Of a DNA stretch of 54,722 nt, positions 25,506-33,500 are shown one piece after another. Location: contig NZ_WHOL01000101.1 of the NCBI RefSeq assembly GCF_009745975.1, positions 36,159 to 90,880 of the forward strand, written 5' to 3'. The stretch comes from Actinokineospora pegani (lineage in GTDB: Bacteria; Actinomycetota; Actinomycetes; Mycobacteriales; Pseudonocardiaceae). The position numbers and the translations under genes were made by a program. The notes under the pieces were generated by a model that had not been told where the DNA came from, did not search any database, and saw nothing but the letters and a program-made list of their open reading frames with translations. The first letter of the stretch is position 1; each line of letters begins with the position of its first letter.

Positions 25506-26303
25506 ATGAGCTTGTTCCGCCCTGCCCTGCGCGCCGTGGTCGTGGCCGCGGCGGCCGTCTGCGCGGTCGGTTTGACCTCTCTGCCCGCGTCCGCTGCCGC
25601 GGGCAAGTACGTCGCGCTCGGCGATTCCTACGCTTCCGGGACCGGGGCGGGCAGCTACGGCAGCAGCGGCGCCTGCAAGCGCAGCGCCAAGTCGTACGCC
25701 CAACTGTGGGCCAACGCCAACAGCCCCTCGGCGTTCTCCTTCGTGGCCTGCTCGGGCGCGGTCACCGGCGACGTGCTCGACAAGCAGGTCTCGGCCGTGA
25801 CCGCCGACGCCGCGCTGGTCACCGTCTCGGTCGGCGGCAACGACGCCGGGTTCGCCGACGTGATGATCACCTGCAACACCAGCTCCAACTCGACCTGCGT
25901 CGCCCGCAACGACCAGGCCCAGGCCTTCGCCCGCTCGACCCTGCCGGGCCGGTTGGACGCGGTGTACAGCGGCATCCGCGACCGCGCGCCCTCGGCGAAG
26001 GTCGTCGTGCTCGGCTACCCGCACATCTACAAGATCGGCGGGAACTGCTCCATCGGCCTCAGCGAGACCAAGCGGGCGGCGATCAACAAGTCCGCCGACG
26101 TGCTCGCCTCGGTGATCTCGGCCCGCGCCGCCGCCCACGGGTTCACCTTCGTCGACGGCCGCGCGGCGTTCTCCGGCCACGAGATCTGCGCCTCCGGCGC
26201 CCGCTGGATCAACAGCGTCACCTTCCCGATCGACGAGTCCTACCACCCCAACGCCGCGGGCCACAACGGCGGCTACTACACCGCGCTCGAGCGCGTGGCC
26301 TAG
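25506..26303 (+). CDS. secreted SGNH/GDSL lipase-esterase
   Basis: A 265-residue secreted hydrolase. The signal peptide spans about residues 1-31, ending SLPASAAA. The SGNH blocks are all present: block I YVALGDSYASGTGAG with nucleophile S41, block II glycine in the CSGAVTGD region, block III VGGNDAGF with the oxyanion asparagine, and block V with H247 in YHPNAAGH. Paired cysteines (for example C59-C81 region, CNTSSNSTC) suggest disulfides, as in Streptomyces lipases of the same size. GGAGG lies before the ATG. A perfect 14-bp hairpin follows the stop. Confidence 0.93.
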   Translation: MSLFRPALRAVVVAAAAVCAVGLTSLPASAAAGKYVALGDSYASGTGAGSYGSSGACKRSAKSYAQLWANANSPSAFSFVACSGAVTGDVLDKQVSAVTADAALVTVSVGGNDAGFADVMITCNTSSNSTCVARNDQAQAFARSTLPGRLDAVYSGIRDRAPSAKVVVLGYPHIYKIGGNCSIGLSETKRAAINKSADVLASVISARAAAHGFTFVDGRAAFSGHEICASGARWINSVTFPIDESYHPNAAGHNGGYYTALERVA

Positions 26304-26311
26304 AGGATGTC

Positions 26312-26346
26312 GCGTTCCCGGGGCGTCTCGCTCGCCCCGGGAACGC
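26312..26346. terminator. bidirectional terminator hairpin
   Basis: GCGTTCCCGGGGCG (26312-26325) and CGCCCCGGGAACGC (26333-26346) form a perfect 14-bp stem with a 7-base loop. It lies between the convergent lipase and PYGGQ-repeat genes and can serve both. Confidence 0.75.
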
Positions 26347-26386
26347 CGCGGGGCGAGCTGGGACCGGGCTCGACAGCGCGTCCGGC

Positions 26387-27430
26387 TCAGATGACGACCA
26401 CGCGCAGGTTGTGCACGCACCACGGACCGTCGTAGTTGGTCACCCAGAGGTTGCCCGACGGGCCGTTGATCTGCTGGCCCTTCGCGGTGCCCTTGAGGTA
26501 GAGCTGGAACGAGCTGTCCCCGGAGGAGACGCCCTCCTGCGCGGCGTCGATCGACAGGCTGGGCTGGTAGCCGATGATCTCGTCGAGCTTGTCGCGGGTG
26601 AGGATCGATTCGTCGCAGAGCTGCGTGGCGGCCTTGGCGCCGTCACCGGCGTTGAGGCTGTCGAGGAACGTGCTCATCTCCGCCAGCGCCTCCGGGGCGA
26701 CCGCGCGGCCACCCGCGGTGGGCGTGCCGTTGGTGCTCGCGGGGGTGCTCCTGGTCGACGGGCTGCCCGCGGTCGACTGCGGGGAGCGGACCCGCTCGAT
26801 CTTCTGCCAGCACCACTCGCCGCCCTCCTTGACCAGGGTGAGCTCGTCCTCCTCGGTGCCCCGGCTCGTGGTGACCTCGACGGTCGCGACGACCTCGTCG
26901 GCGGACTCCTCGGTGTCGAGCAGCTTGGCGCCCTTGACCGCCGAGACGCTGCGGATCGCGCTGGCCACCCGCGAGTGGGCGTCCGCGCACTCCAGTTCCT
27001 TGAGCGCGTCGCCGTCCGCCTCGTCCAACCCCGCGACCAGCGCCTCCACCGCCTTCTCCGAGCCGTTGCCCGGGGTGGTCGACGAGGTGGGCGCGGGAGC
27101 CGGGGCGCCGCCGCCGTTGTCGTCGCCGAGGAAGAACCCGGGCGCGACGAACCCGGTGAACCCGAGCACGCCCAGCAGCAGCACCACACCCGCCACCGCG
27201 ATGACAGGCCCGGTCTTGCTCTTCTTGGGCGGTGGCGCGCCGAACCCGCCCCCGTACCCGGGCTGCGGCTGGCCGCCGTAGGGAGGCTGACCACCGTAGG
27301 GCGGCTGGCCGCCGTACGGTGGCTGGCCCGGGTGAGGCTGTTGCCCGCCGTACGGCGGTTGACCCCCGTAGGGCTGCTGACCCCCGTATGGTTGCTGTCC
27401 GCCGTCGTGCGGCTGCTGCGGGTATGTCAT
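26387..27430 (-). CDS. membrane protein with PYGGQ-repeat cytoplasmic tail
   Basis: A 347-residue protein. Residues 10-62 are an uncharged, low-complexity tail of tandem PYGGQ units; residue 68-72 is a Lys cluster (PPPKKSK), followed by one membrane helix at about 76-100 and an extracytoplasmic part. The outer part contains two similar alpha+beta units of about 110 residues separated by a Ser/Thr/Pro linker (about 218-240). Both resemble NTF2-like/DUF4878 lipoprotein domains: each has a helix with a cysteine (ELECADAHSR, TQLCDES) and ends with a tryptophan-cysteine strand (GEWCWQKIERV, GPWCVHNLRVV), so one disulfide each is likely. GGGGAG precedes the ATG. The role is unknown. Confidence 0.7.
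   Translation of the reverse strand: MTYPQQPHDGGQQPYGGQQPYGGQPPYGGQQPHPGQPPYGGQPPYGGQPPYGGQPQPGYGGGFGAPPPKKSKTGPVIAVAGVVLLLGVLGFTGFVAPGFFLGDDNGGGAPAPAPTSSTTPGNGSEKAVEALVAGLDEADGDALKELECADAHSRVASAIRSVSAVKGAKLLDTEESADEVVATVEVTTSRGTEEDELTLVKEGGEWCWQKIERVRSPQSTAGSPSTRSTPASTNGTPTAGGRAVAPEALAEMSTFLDSLNAGDGAKAATQLCDESILTRDKLDEIIGYQPSLSIDAAQEGVSSGDSSFQLYLKGTAKGQQINGPSGNLWVTNYDGPWCVHNLRVVVI
27245..27397 (-). repeat. tandem PYGGQ coding repeat
   Basis: About eight near-identical 15-18 base units encode P-Y-G-G-Q-Q/P in the N-terminal tail of the membrane protein. Unit number is likely to vary between strains by slippage, and the encoded tail should be disordered and prone to phase separation (inference). 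Confidence 0.75.
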
Positions 27431-27553
27431 GTGCGCTCCCCGTTGGTCTTCGGTCTCCGCTCCGACGAAACGGACACCGTTCGCGTTCCCTGCAGTATCC
27501 GTCCCATGAGCACAGTCGACCGGACAGGGGGTCCCGCGCCACCCGATCCCGCC

Positions 27554-28171
27554 TCAGCCCTCCAGGTCGGCCAGGACCGCCTCGCCCTTGGTCAGCCAGG
27601 CCAGGCCGAACGCGAGGATCGCCGCGGTCTCCAGCCACAGCGCGGGCCGCAGCGCCTCGGCGAGGCCGAGCAGGGCGCAGAGCGCGATCAGCACCAGGCT
27701 CGCGACGATCACCAGACCGCACGCCAGGTAGACGCCGTTGCGGGCCCGCTTGCGCGGGGTGGGGGCGGTGTCGTCGGACCGGCGGAACAGCACCAGGCAG
27801 AAGAAGGCCAGCGCCAGGAAGAAGACGCCCGCGAAGACCAGGTGCAACACCCCGAACACCCGTTCGGTCCCGTCCGCGTCCGCGGGCGCGGTGGGGAACA
27901 GCGCCACCCCGATGGCGGCCACGGCCGCGACGTTGCCCACGACCTCGTCCACCCGGTCGTAGCCCCGGTAGGAGATCAGGAAGACCCCGACCGCGCACAT
28001 GGCACCGACGAAGACGTCCCGCAGCGAACCGTGGTAGTAGCCGCTGATGGAGCCGGCCAACCCGCCATCGGCGAGCAGGCCCCCGACGATGAGCACCACC
28101 GGCAACAGCAACCCGATGACGCCGATCGCCCGGCGCAGGAAGAGGTAGGAGTGAACGAGGGTGCCCCGCAT
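27554..28171 (-). CDS. DUF998-like membrane protein
   Basis: A 205-residue protein with about six hydrophobic helices. The segment SISGYYHGSLRDVFVGAMCA after the second helix, and the H-L-V-F-A motif of the fourth, resemble DUF998 and related six-helix proteins. The function is unknown. GGGAGG lies before the ATG at 28171. The gene is on the same strand as the PYGGQ-repeat gene, 123 bases upstream of it. Confidence 0.65.
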   Translation of the reverse strand: MRGTLVHSYLFLRRAIGVIGLLLPVVLIVGGLLADGGLAGSISGYYHGSLRDVFVGAMCAVGVFLISYRGYDRVDEVVGNVAAVAAIGVALFPTAPADADGTERVFGVLHLVFAGVFFLALAFFCLVLFRRSDDTAPTPRKRARNGVYLACGLVIVASLVLIALCALLGLAEALRPALWLETAAILAFGLAWLTKGEAVLADLEG

Positions 28172-28281
28172 GGTCGCCTCCCGGGTCCGCGACGTTGTGC
28201 CGTCAAGCGAACCACAGGGGGTGCCGCGGTGTCAGGGTGAATCGGCAGGGTGAGGCCGATCGCCGCGCCGTCGGCGCTGGC

Positions 28282-28296
28282 GGTCCACTATGGACC
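28282..28296. repeat. GGTCCA-CTA-TGGACC palindrome
   Basis: A perfect 6-bp-arm dyad located just after the STAS gene (reading on the minus strand) and before the DUF998-like gene. It shares the TCCACTRTGGA core with the sites at 7839-7853 and 28972-28985. Confidence 0.4.
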
Positions 28297-28304
28297 AGGG
28301 GGTG

Positions 28305-28652
28305 TCAGGCGTTGGCCCGGGCGGGGGAGCTGTCCAGCACCGCGAAGACCTGGTTGAGCGCGGTCAGCTCGATCGCCCGGCGGGGCGCGCCGCCCCTGGG
28401 GGCCACCACGGCGTACTCGATGCCGGTCTGCTCGCAGCGCTGCGCCGCCGCGGTCAGCGCCGCCAAGCCCGCCGAGGCGAAGAACGCGCACTCGCCGAGG
28501 TCGATCACCAGGCGCGCGGTGTGCTCCGCCAGCGCGTCGCCGATGGCGGCGCGCAGGGCGGGGGCGTTGGACATGTCGACCTCGCCGCGCACGCGCACCA
28601 GGATGTCGGGTGCCGCGTCGACGACGGCGATGTCGGCCAGGTTTGCGGTCAC
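28305..28652 (-). CDS. STAS-domain anti-sigma factor antagonist
   Basis: A 115-residue single-domain protein. The STAS fold is clear: ILVRVRGEVDMSNAPALRAA at the start, then VIDLGECAFFASAGLAALTA, where the serine in FASAGL is at the position phosphorylated by RsbW/SpoIIAB-type kinases. Such proteins release sigma factors in the partner-switching pathway when dephosphorylated. GGAGGAACC precedes the GTG at 28652. It could be a target of the RsbP-like phosphatase encoded at 37096-38313 (inference; no anti-sigma kinase is in the window). Confidence 0.9.
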   Translation of the reverse strand: MTANLADIAVVDAAPDILVRVRGEVDMSNAPALRAAIGDALAEHTARLVIDLGECAFFASAGLAALTAAAQRCEQTGIEYAVVAPRGGAPRRAIELTALNQVFAVLDSSPARANA

Positions 28653-29106
28653 CGGTTCCTCCAGCGGGGGCGAGATGGAGCCGGCGGCTGCTGTTCACCG
28701 CCTGCGATGGGATCACGTTACCGATTTACCGGCGTGAGCGCAGCGCTCCGGCCGGGTGACCCCCGGCCAGGCTATGTGGGGATCGGCGACACGGTGGGTT
28801 CGGATCGGCGGTCAGGTCGGGTCCGACCACGGCGGCCGGGGCCCCGGCAGGCACCGCCCCGTCGAGGCCTGCCCGCGCCGGTGACCCGACGCCCGCCGGC
28901 ACGATGGCCGGGCCCGGGGCCGCGCCGAGCCGCGCGCCCGCCTCGGCGGCAGGGTGTCGGGGTGCTCGGCGATCCACTGTGGAACCCGATCGCGGCCCGG
29001 TCAGGAGTACGGGCGCGGACGGGGGGCCGGGTTGGCGTGCCAGTCTGGTGTGGACGCCGTGCTCGTCGTCAGCTCCGTCAGGGGTTCACGTCAAGCCGGT
29101 GCGCGC
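28653..29106. other. 454-base gene-free region
   Basis: No convincing coding sequence on either strand. It holds the ribosome site and promoter of the STAS gene, a tandem TTACCG repeat at about 28718-28731, a 7-bp hairpin GGCCGGG/CCCGGCC at 28750-28768, and one TCCACTGTGGA dyad at 28972-28985. The rest is unremarkable GC-rich sequence. Confidence 0.6.
28972..28985. repeat. TCCACTGTGGA palindrome
   Basis: A third copy of the dyad TCCACTGTGGA in a gene-free stretch, 120 bases beyond the end of the membrane protein gene at 29107. See also 7839-7853 and 28282-28296. Confidence 0.35.
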
Positions 29107-30228
29107 CTACCGGTTCAGCACCGGGATCGTGCGCAGCGAGGGCTCGTTGGCCCGCATGAGCCACGGCTGGGTCCTCTCCTCCGGGGTGTCCCGATCGGGT
29201 TGCACCACGCCGAGCGTCAGCGCGGGCACCCCCGGGACCCCGGCCGCGACGGCGCCGCCGCTGGGCGTCCCGGCGGTCCACAGGACGCCGGTGTCGGCGA
29301 TGTTGGCGATGACGTCCGGGTTGGGCAGGGGGAACTGGACCAGCGCCAGGCCGCCGGGCAGTTGGGCCAGGCCCGCCACCGCGCGGCCGGGCTCCCAGGG
29401 GAACAGGGTGAACGGCGCCTGGGTCCACCGCGAGGCCGAGCGCAGGCCAGCCACGGCCTGGCGGTACCACGGCCCCAGGACCAGCATCGGCGCCGCCAGC
29501 GCCCCGCAGACGAGCAGCAGCCCGCCCGCGACCAGCCCCGCGATCGCGAGCGGCGCGATGCTCAGCAGGACCAGCGCGGCGCCCAGGGCGGTGGGGACGG
29601 CGGGCCACAGCCACGCGCGCGTGCCCCACCGGAACACGTCGAACGCCTGCGCCACGGCGGTGTCGTCCAGCGGCCGTTCGGAGGAACGCGGCTCCCGTTC
29701 GCGCGGGCGGGCCTCGGCGTCGTCGACCCGGGCCCGGAAGAGCTGGCACAGGCCCGGCGCCCGCAGCACCACCCGGCCCGCCTCGTCCGGTCCGACCAGG
29801 AACACCTCTTGCCGGTCGAGCACGAGACCCAGCGCGTCGGTCAGCACGCCGCGCACGACCAGCGTGCCCGAGTCGTCGAAGACGATCAGCCGCTCGAACG
29901 CCGAAGCCCGCTCCGGCGGGGCCGCGACGGTCGCCGGGCGGCGGCGCCACGGGCCGCACAGCAGCCCCCGGCGCGTCATCCGCCGGTCCGCGCGGGAGAC
30001 CAGGGACGCGACGGCGCAGATCAGGGCCAGCAGTCCCAGGAGCGCCGCGGCCACCACGTTGCCCGCCGCGCCGGGCAGGAACAGGGCGGTGCCGAGGCCC
30101 GCCGGGACGAGCACGGCAAGGGCGGCGCGGCCGACCCGGCCCGCGGCGCGCGACTCGGCGAGGATCAGCGCGGTGGACCAGTCCTCGGCCGCGGGCACGT
30201 CGGTCCGGGGCTCCAGGTAACGTCGCAT
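29107..30228 (-). CDS. membrane protein of unknown function
   Basis: A 373-residue protein with two hydrophobic hairpins: helices at about 36-55 and 58-77, and again at about 210-228 and 230-255. The part between them (80-200) is soluble and cytoplasmic, beginning with an Arg-rich stretch; the C-terminal 115 residues are also soluble and contain a WTQAPFTLFPWEPGRAVAGL segment. The duplicated helix-pair-plus-soluble-domain layout suggests an internal duplication. I do not recognise the family. GAGGGGG precedes the ATG at 30228. The gene is divergent from the carboxylase gene. Confidence 0.6.
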   Translation of the reverse strand: MRRYLEPRTDVPAAEDWSTALILAESRAAGRVGRAALAVLVPAGLGTALFLPGAAGNVVAAALLGLLALICAVASLVSRADRRMTRRGLLCGPWRRRPATVAAPPERASAFERLIVFDDSGTLVVRGVLTDALGLVLDRQEVFLVGPDEAGRVVLRAPGLCQLFRARVDDAEARPREREPRSSERPLDDTAVAQAFDVFRWGTRAWLWPAVPTALGAALVLLSIAPLAIAGLVAGGLLLVCGALAAPMLVLGPWYRQAVAGLRSASRWTQAPFTLFPWEPGRAVAGLAQLPGGLALVQFPLPNPDVIANIADTGVLWTAGTPSGGAVAAGVPGVPALTLGVVQPDRDTPEERTQPWLMRANEPSLRTIPVLNR

Positions 30229-30581
30229 AAGACCCCCTCGACGCGCAGGATAGCGGGCGCCGTCCCGTCGTCGTGGGATGTGGGAGCGGGGTGGTCAGAT
30301 CATCAGCCTGTCGTGGCGGGCGCGCTGGTTCCCGCCGCTGATAACACAGTTACGGTCGCCGGTGGGCGCGGCGTCCCAAGTGGCCTGATGCTGACAGGTG
30401 TTCACCTTCGTGTGACACGGGGTTTTCCCGACCGGTGGCTGTTTGTCGATCTTCGCGTGTTCTGGCCTCCGGCAAGCCGCGGGACCACTACACTCCCGTC
30501 CTGGCAAACACCCGTCGCACAGCGGAACCGACCGACAGGCGATCGAGACCGGCTTGTGCCCTGGAAAGGGAGCCCTGGTCA
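30229..30581. promoter_or_regulatory. 353-base divergent upstream region of the carboxylase
   Basis: No gene fits here. For the carboxylase, TACACT at 30489-30494 is a possible -10 element, without a convincing -35 at the right distance. An imperfect dyad GTGTTCAC-CTTCG-TGTGACAC at 30398-30418 could bind a regulator of lipid metabolism (speculative). The region is locally richer in A and T than the genes. Confidence 0.35.
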
Positions 30582-33500
30582 GTGTTCAGGCGCATCGTCA
30601 TCGTCAACCGTGGTGAGGCTGCGATGCGGCTGATCAACGCCGCTCGGGAGCTCGCCGCGGAGACCGGCACGCGGATCGAGACCGTCGCGTTGCACACCGA
30701 CGTCGACCGGACGGCCACCTTCGTCCGCGAGGCCGACTTCGCCTACGACCTGGGCCCGGCCGCCGCGCGCCCCTACCTCGACCTGGCGGTGCTCGAGCGC
30801 GCGCTGGTCGAGACCGGGGCCGACGCGGCCTGGGTCGGATGGGGCTTCGTCGCCGAGGACCCGGCGTTCGCCGAGCTGTGCGAGAAGGTCGGCGTGACCT
30901 TCGTCGGACCGAGCCCGGACGCCATGCGCAGGCTCGGCGACAAGATCGGCGCCAAGCTCATCGCCGAAGAGGTCGGCGTCCCGGTCGCACCGTGGAGCCG
31001 GGGCGCGGTCGAGACCCTGGACGCGGCGGTCGCGGCGGCCAACGAGATCGGCTACCCGCTGATGCTCAAGGCCACCGCGGGCGGCGGCGGGCGCGGCATC
31101 CGGGTGGTCACCACCGACGCCGAGCTGGTCGAGGCCTACGAGCGCACCAGCCAGGAGGCGGCCAGGGCCTTCGGCAGCGGCGTGGTCTTCCTGGAGCGCC
31201 TGATCACCGGGGCCCGGCACGTCGAGGTCCAGGTCATCGCCGACGGCCAGGGCGCCGCGTGGGCGCTGGGCGTGCGCGACTGCTCCGTGCAGCGGCGCAA
31301 CCAGAAGATCATCGAGGAGTCGGCCTCGCCGGTGCTGCGCGCCGAGCAGGCCGCCGAGCTCAAGGCCTCCGCCGAGCGGCTGGCCATCGCGGTCGGCTAC
31401 CGCGGCGCGGCGACCGTCGAGTTCCTCTACCACCCCGGCGACCAGGTCTTCGCCTTCCTCGAGGTCAACACCCGGCTGCAGGTCGAGCACCCGATCACCG
31501 AGGCCACCACCGGGTTCGACCTGGTCAAGGCCCAGCTTCGGGTGGCGGCCGGGCACCAGCTCACCGGCGGGCCGCCGGTCGAGCGCGGCCACGCCGTCGA
31601 GGCCAGGCTCAACGCCGAGGACCCCGACCGCGACTTCGCCCCCGCCCCCGGCCGCATCGCCCGGCTCGACCTGCCCGCCGGGCCCGGTGTCCGGGTCGAC
31701 ACCGGCGTCGGCGAGGGCGACACCATCCCGGCCGACTTCGACTCGATGATCGCCAAGGTCATCGCGCACGGCCGCGACCGCGCCGAGGCGCTGGGCAGGC
31801 TGCGCCGCGCCGTCGCCCAGACCACCGTCATCATCGAGGGCGGGGCGACCAACAAGAGCTTCGTGCTCGATCTGCTCGACCGGCCCGAGGTGGTCGACGG
31901 CAGCGCCGACACCGGCTGGATCGACCGGGTGCGCGGCGAGGGCGACCTGGTCTCGCACCAGCACTCCGCGGTCGCCCTGGCCGCCGCCGCCATCGAGGGC
32001 TACGAGGAGGGCGAGCGCGTCGAGCGGCAGCGGCTGCTGTCCACCGCCTTCGGCGGGCGCCCGCAGGTGCAGCACGACAGCGGCAGGCCGCTGGACCTCA
32101 AGCTGCGCGGCGCCACCCACCGGGTGCGGGTCGCCCGCGTCGGCCCGGACCGCTTCCGGGTCGTCCTCGGGTCCGACGCCGACGCGCTCAGCGCCGACGT
32201 CGAGCTGGACCGCTTCGACGCGCACACCGGCCAGATCGTGGTCAACGGCAGGCGCCACCGGCTGCTGACCAGCACGCACGGCCCGACCCACCTGGTCGAG
32301 GTCGACGGGGTCGCGCACCGGGTCAGCCGCGACGAGGGCGGCGTCGTCCGCTCGCCCGCGCCCGCGCTGGTCGTGGCCACCCCGCTGGAGGTCGGCGACG
32401 AGGTCGAGGCCGGGGCGCCGGTCCTGGTGCTGGAGAGCATGAAGATGGAGACGGTGCTGCGCGCGCCGTTCGCCGCGCGGCTCAAGGAGCGCGCGGTGTC
32501 CGTCGGCAGCCAGGTCGAGACGGGCCAGCCGCTGCTGCGCCTGGAGCTGATCGTCGACGACGCCCAGGGGCAGGCCGACACCGCGGGCGACCCCGGGGCG
32601 GTCGAGCTGGACCTGCCCGCCGCCCCGCGCGGCATCCCGTCGCAGTTGCGCGCCGCGCGCGGCCAGGAGGACCTGCGCGGCCTGCTGCTGGGCTTCGACG
32701 TCGACCCGCACGACGAGCGCCGGGTGCTGGCCGACTACCTCGAGGCCCGCCGCGACGCCACCGAGGACGGCGACCGGCCGCTGGCCGCCGAGGCCGCCCT
32801 GTTCGACGTGTTCGCCGACCTGGCCGCGCTCAGCCGCAACCGGCCCGCGGGCACCGACCCCGCCGACACCGGCAGCGACCGCGAGTACTTCCACACCTAC
32901 CTGCAGAGCCTCGACGTCGAGCGGGCCGGACTGCCCGAGTCGTTCCTGGACAAGCTCGGCACCGCGCTGGGCCACTACGGCGTGGACGACCTCGAGCGCA
33001 CCCCGCCGCTGGAGGCCGCGGTGTTCCGGGTCTTCCTCGCCCAGCAGCGCGCCGCGGCCGACGCCGCGATCGTCACCACGCTGCTGCGCGCCTGGCTGGC
33101 CGAGCCGCCGCCGCAGCAGGCCCAGCGCGAGCTGGTCGGCCGGGTGCTCGAACGGCTGATCTCCACCACCCAGGTCCGCTTCCCGGCCATCGCCGACCTG
33201 GCCCGCACCGTCGTCTTCTCCTGGTTCGCCCGGCCGCTGCTGCGCCGCGCCCGCGCCCGGGTGTACGCCGACGTGCGCGCCCACCTGCGCCACCTCGACG
33301 CGAACCCGGACGCCGCGGACCGCGCCGAGCGGGTCGCCGCCATGGTCGGCAGCACCGAGCCGCTGGTCCGGCTGCTCGGCCAGCGGCTGGTGCACGCCGA
33401 CCTGGACAACACGGTCATGCTCGAGGTCCTGACCCGCCGCTACTACGGCAACAAGGGCCTCACCGGCGTCCGCACCGCCGAGGTCGACGGCGGCTCGTTC

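Noticed and set aside
27245-27397. CRISPR-like periodic repeat
   Set aside because: The period of 15-18 bases is in frame and encodes PYGGQ; there are no spacers.
28726-28977. Minus-strand 83-codon frame in the gene-free region
   Set aside because: Pro/Ala/Arg-rich without pattern, no ribosome site, ends at an arbitrary stop.
28904-30633. Plus-strand frames of more than 400 codons opposite the unknown membrane protein
   Set aside because: Composition of antisense shadows (Gln/Arg/His-rich in one, Ser/Thr-rich in the other); the minus-strand frame has membrane helices and a good ribosome site.
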